DNA of 64,000 bases from an uncultured Gammaproteobacteria bacterium (GCA_947258785.1 CAMYJT010000004.1:33719-97718), one strand, 5' to 3'; positions 8,223-17,583 are shown, counted from the stretch's first letter. Notes: generated by a model from the letters alone, not told the origin. Translations and numbers: made by a program.

Positions 8223-9527
8223 ATGTTGACCGGATATTACACACCATCGCCGGGCGGCGATACGATCTTTACGATTGATCCGCGGCCGATCAAGTTTGGG
8301 CCCGGCGCCATCAATGAGATCGGCGCCGACGCTCGCGGGCTCGGAGTCTCGCGGGTGGCCGTATTCACGGATAAATCGGTCATCGAGCTGGCGCCCACAC
8401 AAGCCGCAATCGCCGAGCTCAAGGTGGCGGGCGTCGATCGGGTGGTCTACGACGAAACCACCGTGGAGCCCACCGATCAATCGTTTCTCGCCGCGGCCAA
8501 GTTCCTTCAAGAGGGCGAATTCGACGGTATCATATCCATCGGTGGTGGTTCGGTGATTGACACCGCGAAGGCGGCGAACCTCTATGCCACCTATCCGGAT
8601 GATCTGCTGACCTACGTCAACAAGCCCATTGGCGAGGGTCGGCCGGTGCCGGGCTCGCTGCTTCCGCACATCGCCTGCCCGACGACGTCGGGTACCGGTA
8701 GCGAGTCCACGGGGGTAGCGGTCTTCGATTTGTTGGCACAACGGGTCAAAACCGGCATTTCGTCGAAGTTTCTCAAACCCAGCTTGGGCGTGATCGACCC
8801 GGAGTTCACCTACACATTGCCGCCGCTGGTCACGGCGTCCACCGGATTCGATGTGTTGACCCATGCCATCGAGAGCTACACGGCGATTGCGTTTACCCGA
8901 AGATCGAAACCCGATCACCCCACACTGCGTCCTCCCTACCAGGGTGCCAATCCTCACAGTGACTTGGGCAGCCTGGAGGCCATCCGACTCGGCGGTGAGT
9001 TTCTCGTGCGCGCGGTACGCAGTGGGGACGACTGCGAGGCAAGAAACGCGATGATGTACGCCGCTACCATGGCCGGCATCAGCTTTGGCAATTCCGGTGT
9101 GCACATCCCCCACGCGATGAGCTATTCGGTGGCAGGCATGATTCGGGACTATCAACCGTCGGGTTGGCCCGCTGGGCATGCGTTGTGTCCGCACGGTATT
9201 TCGGTGGTGGTCAATGCGCCCGCGGCGTTCCGGTTTACCGGTCCAGCGGCGCCGGACCGGCATCTGGCTGCGGCCCGGGCCCTGGGCGTCGACGTCCGGG
9301 ACGTGTCGACAGACGCCGCCGGTGCGGTGTTGGCGGAACGGATGTCGGAACTGATGCGGGTGGCCGGAATACCGAATGGACTCGAAGCGCTCAATTACAC
9401 GGCAGGCGACATTGCAGATCTCGCCGGGGGCGCGATACAGCAGCAGCGCTTGTTGTCGATCTCACCACGCCAGGTGAGCGAACAGGATCTTTATGCGCTG
9501 TTCGAGGACGCCATGCGGTATTGGTGA
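8223..9527 (+). CDS. Hydroxyacid-oxoacid transhydrogenase (iron-type alcohol dehydrogenase family)
   Basis: A 434-aa iron-containing alcohol dehydrogenase of the HOT/ADHFE1 branch, which couples oxidation of 4-hydroxybutyrate to reduction of 2-oxoglutarate without free NAD. Family signatures include IISIGGGSVIDTAKAANLYA, CPTTSGTGSEST, DVLTHAIESYTA and the metal-ligand region SGVHIPHAMSYSVAG with a second histidine in GHALCPHGISVVV. The length fits the bacterial HOT family. The ATG was preferred over an in-frame TTG 18 bases upstream. A divergent Nudix-eIF2B gene lies 176 bases away. Confidence 0.85.
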   Translation: MLTGYYTPSPGGDTIFTIDPRPIKFGPGAINEIGADARGLGVSRVAVFTDKSVIELAPTQAAIAELKVAGVDRVVYDETTVEPTDQSFLAAAKFLQEGEFDGIISIGGGSVIDTAKAANLYATYPDDLLTYVNKPIGEGRPVPGSLLPHIACPTTSGTGSESTGVAVFDLLAQRVKTGISSKFLKPSLGVIDPEFTYTLPPLVTASTGFDVLTHAIESYTAIAFTRRSKPDHPTLRPPYQGANPHSDLGSLEAIRLGGEFLVRAVRSGDDCEARNAMMYAATMAGISFGNSGVHIPHAMSYSVAGMIRDYQPSGWPAGHALCPHGISVVVNAPAAFRFTGPAAPDRHLAAARALGVDVRDVSTDAAGAVLAERMSELMRVAGIPNGLEALNYTAGDIADLAGGAIQQQRLLSISPRQVSEQDLYALFEDAMRYW

Positions 9528-9555
9528 CCGGGTGGAAATGCTCTGCAGCCGCTGC

Positions 9556-10068
9556 CTATTTTGATTTCTCGATGATGTAATCCACCGCAGCGGCGACCTG
9601 TTCATCACTGAGCGCAGGGTTGCCGCCTTTGGGCGGCATGATTCCGGCTTTGCCCTGGAAGCCGTTGATGGCGTGCTGGTACAGGATGTCGTTACCTTGA
9701 CTGAGACGTTCCTGCCAGGCGGACGCGTCCCCCAATTTCGGAGCGCCGGCCACGCCAGTGGTGTGACAGGCCATGCAAGCGGTTTGATAGGTCGCCTCTC
9801 CCGAGACGGTTTCTGTGCTCGCAGATTCGACTGGTTTGACCGGCTCCGGCTGCGCTAGCTTGCCGATGGTCACCTCGCCGAGTGGCTTGATGCGGCTGAG
9901 CAATTCTTCGGTCTTGTCCGCCTCCCTGGTCGTCGCCATTCGATCGTCCAGGGTGCCCCCGATATAGGCGGCAATGGCGATCAGTACGACCGTCAATAAG
10001 GCCATACCGATAATCAAGGATCCAAAAATCTTCCCAAACAGGGAGTCACTCATTGGTTGTGTAGTCAT
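9556..10068 (-). CDS. Membrane-anchored cytochrome c5-type protein
   Basis: A 170-aa class I c-type cytochrome with a single N-terminal membrane anchor (SLIIGMALLTVVLIAIAAYI). A Pro/Glu-rich spacer follows, then one haem motif CMACH (Cys98, Cys101, His102) and the axial-methionine region GIMPPKGGNPALSDEQV typical of the c5 family. It probably shuttles electrons to a terminal oxidase or other periplasmic acceptor. It is transcribed toward the transhydrogenase gene. Confidence 0.9.
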   Translation of the reverse strand: MTTQPMSDSLFGKIFGSLIIGMALLTVVLIAIAAYIGGTLDDRMATTREADKTEELLSRIKPLGEVTIGKLAQPEPVKPVESASTETVSGEATYQTACMACHTTGVAGAPKLGDASAWQERLSQGNDILYQHAINGFQGKAGIMPPKGGNPALSDEQVAAAVDYIIEKSK

Positions 10069-10239
10069 GGGCTGTACGGTATCTGTTTGCGTTGACTGGG
10101 ACCGTTTTGCTGTGGCCGTGCGGTGCCCGAGTGTTATTTAAGAGGTAACTATTGTAACCTCCATTGCGTCGGATAGACTACGTTCGCATACAGACTGATT
10201 TCGGGAGGCGCGGGCCGCGACCACCGAATCCACGCAGGA

Positions 10240-10488
10240 CCTCAGGTTTGTAAGAGGCACAGCCACCCGCGCTTCGCCGAGCTTGCCCGTTCGATGGCGG
10301 CCGAGGGTGTTACGGTGAATCAACTCGGAGACGTTGGTGAGGTGCTGCAGCGTGCCTGTGCTGACCAGAAGTAAGGGGAAACAACCATCGTCGAGATGAT
10401 GTGTACCCGTGAGCTCGGCGATCCTTTCCGGCGGGACGCGCTGTCCAAGCCGGTCCGGCTGCTCGACAAATACAAGGAATTCGTATGA
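10240..10488 (+). pseudogene. Decayed 3' end of sulfoacetaldehyde acetyltransferase (xsc)
   Basis: A frame ending in TGA at the right boundary reads HPRFAELARSMAAEG, then VNQLGDVGEVLQRACADQK, an in-frame TAA, and GETTIVEMMCTRELGDPFRR followed by DALSKPVRLLDKYKEFV. This closely matches my recollection of the C-terminus of Xsc, a ThDP enzyme of taurine and sulfonate degradation. The TAA at 10372-10374 interrupts it. A piece of related sequence upstream (DLRFVRGT) lies in another frame, implying a frameshift. Nothing recognisable remains of the first 500 or so residues. Call: remnant, not a functional gene. The family name should be confirmed by search. Confidence 0.7.
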
Positions 10489-10537
10489 GACTGACTGTTT
10501 CCCTTGCCGGCGTGCGCAGCAGGCGGAGCGTTACGGA

Positions 10538-12154
10538 GTGACGATACCCACCGAAACGTACGATTACGTCATCGTGGGGGCGGGATCGGCCGGTTGCGTA
10601 CTGGCCAACCGTTTGACCGCCGATCCGTCGACACGCGTGCTGATCATGGAAGCCGGGGGGCGCGATACTAATCCATGGATACACATCCCTGTCGGTTATT
10701 TCAAAACCATGCACAACCCCAAGACGGACTGGTGCTACGTGACCAGGCCGGATCCGGGCATCGCGTGGCGCTGCCTGCAGTGGCCGCGGGGCAAGGTGCT
10801 GGGCGGGTCGAGTTCTTTGAACGGGCTGTTGTACATTCGCGGTCAACCGGAGGATTACGACCGCTGGCGGGATTTGGGCAACCCGGGTTGGGGATACCGA
10901 GATGTTTTGCCCTATTTCATCAAATCCGAAGACCAGGAACGGGGCTCGGGGGAGTACCACGGTGTGGGTGGTCCACAGAAGGTCTCCGACCTGCGGTTGC
11001 GCAGGGCAATCGCCGAGCGTTTTATAGACGCGGCGGTAGAAATCGGTATCCCGCGCAACGACGACTTCAACGCGGCCACCCAGGAGGGGGTCGGTTACTT
11101 TCAGCAGACCGCTCACAAAGGGCTGCGCTGGAGCACCGCACGGGGATTTCTCGGTGCCGCGCGGAAGCGTCCCAATCTACGTATCCTGACCCGCGCCCAT
11201 GCCTTAAGGGTGCTGTTCGAGAACCGGCGCGCGGTAGGCGTCGAGTACCGCTTGGGCGATAGTCTGAGCCGGTGTTTTGCGCGAGCCGAGGTGGTGCTGT
11301 CGGCGGGAGCCATCGGCTCCCCTCAGTTGTTGCAGTGTTCGGGCGTCGGCAACGGCAGCCACTTGCAGGCCCTCGAAATTCCCGTCGTACATCATCTCGC
11401 CGGGGTCGGTGACAATCTGCAGGACCACTTACAAGTTCGGCTCGTCTACAAGACCCGCCACCGCACCCTAAACGACGAGGTCAACAATCCGCTCCGCAAA
11501 CTTTTGATCGGCATGCAGTACCTGTTGTTTCGCAGCGGACCGTTGACTCTGAGTGCGAGTCAGGTGGCGATCTTTACGCGCTCTGATCCATCGGTCGACA
11601 GACCGGACATACAGTTCCATATGCAACCCTTGAGCGCCGACAAGCCCGGTGACGGGCCGCACAAGTTTTCGGCGTTCACCGCTTCGGTCTGCCAGCTCCG
11701 CCCGCAAAGCCGGGGATACGTGCGGATTCGGTCACCGGCCGCCTCCGTGTATCCGGACATTCAACCCAACTACCTGTCGGACCAACTGGACCGGAAAATA
11801 GCGGTGCTGGGGATCAAGACTGCACGCAGGATTGCCGCCGCGCCTTCGCTGGCCCCGCATATCGTGGACGAGTTCGTACCCGGTGCCGTCTATCAGACCG
11901 ATGAGGAACTGCTCGCGGCCGCCCGCCTCTACAGTCAGACCATTTACCACCCCACCAGCACCTGTAAAATGGGATCGGACGATCTCGCGGTGGTCGACGA
12001 ACGGTTGTATGTACGCGGTGTTGAGGGATTACGCGTCGCCGATGCGTCTATCATGCCCGAGATCACGTCCGGAAACACCAATGCGCCCACTATAATGATC
12101 GGCGAGAAAGCAGCCGACATGATCCTCGAAGACGCCCGGCAGGCCGCGGTGTGA
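10538..12154 (+). CDS. GMC-family FAD oxidoreductase (choline dehydrogenase-like)
   Basis: A 538-aa flavoprotein. The FAD-binding Rossmann motif [17 protein letters not shown] is at residues 9-25. GMC signatures follow: [20 protein letters not shown] and [16 protein letters not shown]. Near the C-terminus are HPTSTCKMG and [18 protein letters not shown], which carry the active-site residues. The GTG start is preceded by GGAG, and longer forms would read into the xsc remnant. Relatives oxidise primary alcohols including choline, but no betaine genes lie nearby, so the substrate is open. Confidence 0.92.
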   Translation: MTIPTETYDYVIVGAGSAGCVLANRLTADPSTRVLIMEAGGRDTNPWIHIPVGYFKTMHNPKTDWCYVTRPDPGIAWRCLQWPRGKVLGGSSSLNGLLYIRGQPEDYDRWRDLGNPGWGYRDVLPYFIKSEDQERGSGEYHGVGGPQKVSDLRLRRAIAERFIDAAVEIGIPRNDDFNAATQEGVGYFQQTAHKGLRWSTARGFLGAARKRPNLRILTRAHALRVLFENRRAVGVEYRLGDSLSRCFARAEVVLSAGAIGSPQLLQCSGVGNGSHLQALEIPVVHHLAGVGDNLQDHLQVRLVYKTRHRTLNDEVNNPLRKLLIGMQYLLFRSGPLTLSASQVAIFTRSDPSVDRPDIQFHMQPLSADKPGDGPHKFSAFTASVCQLRPQSRGYVRIRSPAASVYPDIQPNYLSDQLDRKIAVLGIKTARRIAAAPSLAPHIVDEFVPGAVYQTDEELLAAARLYSQTIYHPTSTCKMGSDDLAVVDERLYVRGVEGLRVADASIMPEITSGNTNAPTIMIGEKAADMILEDARQAAV

Positions 12155-12207
12155 CGCCTGTGGATTGTCTCGTACGGCAATGGGATTTTTATTAGAATTG
12201 CAGGCCC

Positions 12208-12284
12208 GCGCCTGTAGCTCAGTTGGATAGAGCGTTGGCCTCCGAAGCCAAAGGTCACAGGTTCGAATCCTGTCAGGCGCGCCA
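12208..12284 (+). tRNA. tRNA-Arg (anticodon CCG)
   Basis: A complete cloverleaf can be drawn. The acceptor stem is GCGCCTG/CAGGCGC with discriminator G and encoded CCA. The D-arm region is AGCTCAGTTGGATAGAGC, the anticodon loop is CTCCGAA with anticodon CCG, and the T-arm contains GGTTCGAATCC. It reads CGG codons. Its 3' end abuts the integrase remnant, the usual tRNA-gene attachment-site arrangement. Confidence 0.97.
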
Positions 12285-12289
12285 AATTT

Positions 12290-13155
12290 TCAATGACTTA
12301 CGTTTCTCCGTTCTTTGCGCGAATCGTAAACGTGACAAAAACGTGACGTACTCGTGAGTGCATTCACAGCTTGGCGCACATTTTCCGGCGCCAAATGCGC
12401 ATAGATCTCCGTGGTTGCAATGGAAGTGTGTCCTAACAAGTCGCGTACCCGATCCAAGGCTGCGCCCGCCTGAACTAACCACGCGGCGCAGGTGTGACGA
12501 TTATGCCGCTAGCGGCATAAGCGCCATCATGCCGAAGATCGTGAATCCGAAAATCCTCGATCCCGGCACGCCGGCAAGCCGATGTGAACGAGTGTTTGAT
12601 ATCTCCAATGCGACGACCATCGATGTGACAAAACACCCAGGGGCTGTCCGGGCAATGCGTCGCCCGAAAACGCGCGCGACTCAATAGCGCATCCTTGGCC
12701 ACCGCGTTAAGTGGAATCGATCTACGCCGTTTAGTCTTGGTATGCTTCGCATTGAGATAGAGTAAATCTGACCGCAGATCGACACGTCGCCACTCCAGAC
12801 CCAGCAATTCGCCTCGGCGCATACCGGTATGCAACGCTAAGCGGAGAAAATCCGCTAGATGTGGCGCCCGGCGTACACACTCCGCTGCCGCAATAAGTGC
12901 CTGCGCTTATTCCCGTGTAATCCACCGGACGCGACCTTCCGATTCCCGCATACGGTTTCCTTGCACCGGATTGGAAAGATTCCAACCCCATTCCCTGCGT
13001 GCATAGCTGATTGCTGACGACACCAAACCCACTTCTTTGTTAATCGTGCTCGCTGCGGCGCCTTCCGCTTTACGCTGGTTGATGTACGAGCGAATGGTGA
13101 CGGTATCGATGTCGGATACGCTTTTCCGGGTAAACACAGGGTACAGATGTTTCAT
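12290..13155 (-). pseudogene. Tyrosine-recombinase integrase, disrupted
   Basis: A phage-type integrase reads across the whole stretch with two lesions. The N-terminal SAM-like core-binding part (MKHLYPVFTRKSVSDIDTVT to RVRWITRE) ends in an in-frame TAA, after which the same frame continues (AQALIAAAECVRRAPHLADF, LHTGMRRGELLGLEWRRVDL). The catalytic HDLRH box is then split by a 35-base insertion that shifts the frame. The reading resumes as HTCAAWLVQAGAALDRVRDL and LLGHTSIATTEIYAHLAP, with the nucleophile Tyr intact. The stop codon is 6 bases from the tRNA-Arg CCA end. This is an integrated element's integrase at a tRNA attachment site, now inactive. Confidence 0.88.
12494..12528. repeat. 35-bp palindromic insertion inside the integrase
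   Basis: The insertion contains a perfect 20-bp palindrome, TTATGCCGCTAGCGGCATAA, with imperfect flanks. It separates HDLRH from HTCAAW of the recombinase active-site box and shifts the frame. Its form suggests a miniature palindromic element, but no second copy was recognised in this window. Confidence 0.65.
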
Positions 13156-13216
13156 GCTACATATTTTTATTATTTAGACCGAAGTTATCCGGAATCCGGG
13201 ACAACATATCGCCGGT

Positions 13217-13609
13217 TCACTCCCGATCAAGATTGATCCGTACGGCCTTTACATTGGTTGAAATTAGCTGCAAGCCGAAGTTCGACACACCCTTCCGCTT
13301 CTTGATCAGTACGTCTTCGCCATCGTCCCGCTCAACATTGTATCTGTCTTGTGGCAGTTGCGCCCGAAATGCTCTGGTAATCTCCTTGGCCACATAGTTC
13401 TCTCCCTGTCCTTCGGCTATGTTAACGGTAACGTCAATGTAATTTTGACCAACAGGATTGACTCTAAAAACCATCTGTCCTGCGGATTTTGCACCTTCGC
13501 TTACCTCGATGCGCCACTTATTCGATGGTGCACTGACGCAACTGACGACTAGTAGCACCGCCGGTACAGCGGTAAAAAAAATGTTCCACAGATTATTTAG
13601 TAGCTTCAA
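13217..13609 (-). CDS. Small secreted or lipoprotein-like protein, unknown function
   Basis: A 130-aa protein with a signal peptide (FFTAVPAVLLVVSC) ending in a possible lipobox Cys near residue 24. A soluble domain of alternating strands follows (WRIEVSEGAKSAGQMVFRV, QNYIDVTVNIAEGQGENYV). The family is not recognised. It lies about 60 bases upstream of the integrase remnant and may belong to the integrated element. Base composition looks more A+T rich than the neighbourhood. Confidence 0.65.
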   Translation of the reverse strand: MKLLNNLWNIFFTAVPAVLLVVSCVSAPSNKWRIEVSEGAKSAGQMVFRVNPVGQNYIDVTVNIAEGQGENYVAKEITRAFRAQLPQDRYNVERDDGEDVLIKKRKGVSNFGLQLISTNVKAVRINLDRE

Positions 13610-13879
13610 TATTTTCCTTTCGAACGCCCCTCGATTCGATCACTGAATGGCTCCGAAACGGCGCTCGCAGTAACTTCAATTTAATATACGAAGGGGATCA
13701 TGTAAATAGTGATTTGCTCCTAAAGAAGTATCCGACAATATGACACCCAAGGTAGTACAGGCGCGGGTGATGGTCGATTGACCTGGGATGTCCGGCGTTC
13801 GTGAGCCTCCTGATCGCTTTAGCCGGGTTGGCCGAATACTATGAAGACGGCGTTCTGTTAATGGATATAACAGGCCGCT

Positions 13880-14095
13880 CTAACGGCGTTCCAGGCACTC
13901 CAACTCGTAGCGGTCCATGGCCGCTTTACGCCGCACCGGCTTGCCTTTGAGCGCGTCGATCTCTCTAGACAGCTGCATGCAGCGCTCCGCGTGATTGTCC
14001 GCGCGTTCCCGGTACACGTTATCGGGCGGTCCGGCTGCACAACCCGCGATGAAGACGCCGGTGATGGCGGCCCATGCAAATGGGGTCATTTCCAT
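13880..14095 (-). CDS. Small predicted lipoprotein
   Basis: A 71-aa protein starting MEMTPFAWAAITGVFIAGCAA, with a good lipobox (IAGC). A charged helical tail containing two further Cys residues follows (ERADNHAERCMQLSREIDAL, YELECLERR). A longer in-frame start 90 bases upstream adds a region unlikely to precede a signal peptide. Function unknown. It sits in the A+T-richer stretch after the integrase. Confidence 0.6.
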   Translation of the reverse strand: MEMTPFAWAAITGVFIAGCAAGPPDNVYRERADNHAERCMQLSREIDALKGKPVRRKAAMDRYELECLERR

Positions 14096-14447
14096 GTTCG
14101 TTATCCTCGATATATTATCTGATGGGTACACGAAACCATAATCGCGTGAGATGCTTAGTAATATACCAGACAAGCTGCAGCACACCTCGCCTTCGGCTCC
14201 GGTGTTGATGATTTAATAAACATCCTCACATCTGACGTCGTTAGCCATCATTTTCACCGTTTCGGTACGAGATACGGGTCACGGGCCCAGGTTTGGGCAC
14301 GGAGTCGGTGCGCTACGCAGAGAGGGAAGAGAGATTGATGATAAACTGTTTACCGTTGTGGCAAATGTATGGCGCACGTTCCCACGAACGACTTGAAATG
14401 ATCACCAATATGTGGTCTTGCCTATTTCGAACACATGGACCGAAGAT
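14096..14447. other. Intergenic region with no recognised gene
   Basis: No convincing coding frame is visible on either strand. The only structure seen is a small imperfect hairpin near 14185-14208 (ACACC...GCCTTCGGC...GGTGT). The region probably carries the promoters of the two divergent flanking genes. Confidence 0.5.
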
Positions 14448-15101
14448 ATGAGCGAAAACCAGAAATCCCGGTATCCGGGCAACAAGGTGGACGTAGTATG
14501 GGAGAGACGCTTGTGCATCCACATCGGCGAGTGTGGCCGCGCTAAAGGCGAACTGTTCGTTGGCGGCCGTAAACCGTGGTGTGTTCCCGATCTTGTTTCG
14601 CAGGAAGAGGTGTTGGACGTCGTCGAGCGTTGTCCCACGGGGGCGTTGACATATCACTTCAAGGACTCGAGCGTGAGCGAGCAGCCGGATGAAGAGAACA
14701 CGGTCACGGTGACTTACAATGGACCGTATTTCATGCGGGGTGAATTGGTCATCGAAGGGGCGGCGGAGACCAATACACAGCCGGCATTCAGAGCCGCGTT
14801 ATGCCGTTGTGGCCGGTCCAGCTACAAACCGTACTGCGATAACAGCCACGAGGAGATCGGATTCAAGGACTACGGTGCGGTCGGTGAAGCCGGGGAGCCG
14901 TTAGTGAAAGGTGGTGGGCCGTTGACCGTCAAGCCCTTGAAAAACGGCCCGCTCATGCTGGCCGGTAATGTGACCATCAAGGCCAGCAGCGGACGCAGCG
15001 CCTGGACCGGCACTAAAGTCGCTCTGTGCCGCTGCGGCGCGTCGGACAACAAACCGTTCTGCGACGGCAGCCACTCCAGGATCGGCTTCAAAGACGAGTG
15101 A
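14448..15101 (+). CDS. Iron-sulfur protein with a Fer4_19-like domain and two CDGSH domains
   Basis: A 217-aa protein of three metal-binding units. The first 80 residues resemble the divergent mono-cluster Fer4_19 domain (CIHIGECGRAKGELF, then VVERCPTGAL). Two CDGSH-type 2Fe-2S motifs follow: CRCGRSSYKPYCDNSH and CRCGASDNKPFCDGSH. The first has Asn where CDGSH usually has Gly. Likely role: cytoplasmic electron transfer or cluster handling. The ATG at MSENQK was preferred over an upstream in-frame start. Confidence 0.9.
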   Translation: MSENQKSRYPGNKVDVVWERRLCIHIGECGRAKGELFVGGRKPWCVPDLVSQEEVLDVVERCPTGALTYHFKDSSVSEQPDEENTVTVTYNGPYFMRGELVIEGAAETNTQPAFRAALCRCGRSSYKPYCDNSHEEIGFKDYGAVGEAGEPLVKGGGPLTVKPLKNGPLMLAGNVTIKASSGRSAWTGTKVALCRCGASDNKPFCDGSHSRIGFKDE

Positions 15102-15151
15102 TCGTGCCCCTTTGGCATGCAGACTTTTTAAACTAGATACAAACAAAAATT

Positions 15152-15703
15152 GTGATACGGGCAACTGAAGTCAAGTTTGACTTGGCCGCCATGCGGTCAG
15201 CCCTGGCGGCGGTCGAGGGCTTGTTCGATGAGCACAATCAAATCAGTGTGACCTCCCGCCCTGGCGCGTCCGACCCACTCTATGATGGGGTCGGCTGGCT
15301 GCCCGAAGGCGCCACCGAGGCAGATTACTGCGTGGTCAATGCGGAGTTTCGCGGCACCGCAATCGAATCGTTTCTCGCTACACTACCGTTTCCGTGGGGG
15401 CGAACGCGATTGATGCGGCTGCCGCCCAAGTCATGCTTGTCTATCCATGCCGATCCATCGCGCCGGTTTCATTACGCCATCACCACTAACCCGGATGCCT
15501 ATGTCGTGGCGGTGGAGGGCAACGCCGGGGTGTTCTATCACATACCGGCGGACGGTTGTCTGTATGAAATGGACACCCATAAGACCCATACTGCGATCAA
15601 TGCCGGCCGACAGCCGCGTGTCCATCTGGTGCTTTGCGACACAGATACAGAAGGCCTAGAGGGTGCGGATCCAGTAGGACGCGTGTCTCTGATCTCTGCT
15701 TGA
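15152..15703 (+). CDS. 2-oxoglutarate/Fe(II) oxygenase-like protein (aspartyl/asparaginyl hydroxylase type)
   Basis: A 183-aa cupin-fold protein. The metal site is suggested by HADPSRRFHYA (H-x-D) and a distal His in DTHKTHTAINAGRQPRVHLV, where the Arg could bind 2-oxoglutarate. The length fits short AspH-like proteins of bacteria. A GTG start is used. The ThDP enzyme gene begins 46 bases downstream on the same strand, so the two may be co-transcribed. Substrate unknown. Confidence 0.65.
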   Translation: MIRATEVKFDLAAMRSALAAVEGLFDEHNQISVTSRPGASDPLYDGVGWLPEGATEADYCVVNAEFRGTAIESFLATLPFPWGRTRLMRLPPKSCLSIHADPSRRFHYAITTNPDAYVVAVEGNAGVFYHIPADGCLYEMDTHKTHTAINAGRQPRVHLVLCDTDTEGLEGADPVGRVSLISA

Positions 15704-15749
15704 TGAAGACACTGCCGATCGGGCCGATGAGACACAGGTTTCCGTCCGC

Positions 15750-17354
15750 GTGAACACCTGCGAGGTCATCGCTCGGTTTCTGCACACGACGGGGATCCGG
15801 CACGTGTTCGGCTATCCCGGTGAATCGAATGTCGAGCTTATCGAACAATTGCGGCGCAGGGGTATCCAATTTGTCCTCGGCAGCCGCGAGGGGACTGCGG
15901 GGCTGATGGCCGAAGCCTACGGCGTGCTGACTGGCCGCCCGGGGGTGTGCCTTTCGACCCTCGGTCCCGGCGCCACGAACCTCGTAAACGCGGTCGCCAA
16001 TGCCCATCTCGATCGGACCCCCATGATCGCCATCTCCGGGCAGATGGACAGCAAGCGATCGCCTTACTTTACCCACCAGGTGATCGATCACAATCGCCTG
16101 TTTTCGCCGATCACAAAATGGCATACCGATATCGGGCCTCGCAACGTCGGGACAGTCATGCGCAAGGCCTATCGGGTTGCCATGGCCGAGCGCCCGGGCC
16201 CGGTCCACGTGACGACCCCGATGGACACCCTTGATGCGCTGGCCGAGGACGACGCGATACTTGTGCCGCCAGTGGCTCCGGCTCGTCATCAGTTGACGGT
16301 GATCGCCGGTGATTCCAGCGCGGATCCGGTCCGGACCGTTGCCGGTGCCCGCAGACCCGTGATCCTGTTCGGGGCATCGGCGATGCGCGCCGGTGCCGGA
16401 CCGGAGATAGCGGCCTTGGCGGAGCGGATCGGCTGTCCGGTGTTGGCGTCACCGATGGCGAAGGGCACCGTGGCGGAGGACCACCCCTTGTTTACCGGCG
16501 TGCTCGACATGGCCTGCGGCCAGGTTTTGCGGGCGCTTATGGACCAGGCGGACCTGATTCTGGCGGTGGGTTTCGACGCCGTGGAACTCATCCATCCATG
16601 GACCACCGCGGCACCGGTGATGCACATCGACTCGGTACCGAATACCGACCAGGTCTACCTGGCGGCGGAAGAATTGATCGGGCCGGTTCCACAGATACTT
16701 GACGAATTGAAGCGGGCCGTCCCGGACGCGGAAAAGTGGACCATGCCGGAAGTTGCTAAGCACCGAGACGAACTGCGCCGTCGCTATCTGGCCGGCCGAG
16801 TGCCGGGCAAGTTGAACCCGAGCGACGTCGTCGAGATCGTGCGTGGGACCTGCGGCCGCATGGCGATCGCCACCGCCGACGTGGGCTCGCACAAGTTGCT
16901 GGTTGGTCAGGGCTGGTCGACTTACCGTCCCCATGGCATGTTGATGACCAATGGGCTGTCCTCTATGGGGTTTGCGTTGCCCGCGGCGATTGCGGCCCGG
17001 TTGCTGGCGCCACCGGACCAGCAGGTGGTGTGTTTCACCGGTGACGGCGGTCTGGCGATGGTGCAGGGCGAGCTGCGCCTGGCGGCGACGCTGAAGCTGG
17101 GCATGACGGTCGTAGTGTTCTGCGACGATAGCCTCAACCGCATCAACATGCACCAGCATCGGCACAGTTATCCAGCGGTAGGTACCCGCCTCGATGCCAC
17201 CGACATCGAGGCGCTCGCGCGGTCCATGGACTGCGATGGGGTCATGGTGGAGAGCGAAGACGGATTGGCAGCGGCCCTGAACGAGGGCGGGTCCGATCGG
17301 CCGCTGGTGATCGGTGCGCGCATCGATGCGGCCCAGTACCGCTGTCAATATTGA
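15750..17354 (+). CDS. Thiamine diphosphate enzyme, acetolactate synthase-like
   Basis: A 534-aa three-domain ThDP-dependent enzyme. The PYR domain carries the activating Glu in GSREGTAGLMAEAYG and the segment LSTLGPGATNLVNAVANAH. A central domain follows, then the PP domain with the metal/diphosphate motif FTGDGGLAMVQGELRLAATL ending near DDSLN. The protein is shorter than most biosynthetic acetolactate synthases and has no small regulatory subunit beside it, so a decarboxylase or catabolic carboligase is equally possible. It is distinct from the decayed Xsc C-terminus upstream. Confidence 0.8.
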   Translation: MNTCEVIARFLHTTGIRHVFGYPGESNVELIEQLRRRGIQFVLGSREGTAGLMAEAYGVLTGRPGVCLSTLGPGATNLVNAVANAHLDRTPMIAISGQMDSKRSPYFTHQVIDHNRLFSPITKWHTDIGPRNVGTVMRKAYRVAMAERPGPVHVTTPMDTLDALAEDDAILVPPVAPARHQLTVIAGDSSADPVRTVAGARRPVILFGASAMRAGAGPEIAALAERIGCPVLASPMAKGTVAEDHPLFTGVLDMACGQVLRALMDQADLILAVGFDAVELIHPWTTAAPVMHIDSVPNTDQVYLAAEELIGPVPQILDELKRAVPDAEKWTMPEVAKHRDELRRRYLAGRVPGKLNPSDVVEIVRGTCGRMAIATADVGSHKLLVGQGWSTYRPHGMLMTNGLSSMGFALPAAIAARLLAPPDQQVVCFTGDGGLAMVQGELRLAATLKLGMTVVVFCDDSLNRINMHQHRHSYPAVGTRLDATDIEALARSMDCDGVMVESEDGLAAALNEGGSDRPLVIGARIDAAQYRCQY

Positions 17355-17403
17355 TCGCGCAGTGCGCTACGCTTCGACACGTAGCGGTGGACGGGGCTGG
17401 GGA

Positions 17404-17514
17404 GCGGGTCAGTTTTCCTCGCGCGGCGCGCGTACCGTCTTTGAGTTCCAGGTTGTTCTCGAAACCGATCCGCACCTGGCCGCCCAGCGCCGCTGCGGCG
17501 GCACCGCAAGCTCG
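17404..17514 (-). pseudogene. Possible C-terminal remnant of a BKACE (DUF849) enzyme
   Basis: The minus strand reads CGAAAAALGGQVRIGFENN and then LELKDGTRAARGKLTR. This resembles the conserved C-terminal GGHVRVGLEDNLYL region of beta-keto acid cleavage enzymes. No intact gene surrounds it, and the frame runs on without a sensible end. Short and therefore uncertain. Confidence 0.4.
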
Positions 17515-17583
17515 GGTGGTCCTGCCGGGTTTTTTAAGCGCCGCTTGGGGCCACCGTGAGGACCACCGGATCCCTTCTGTCGG

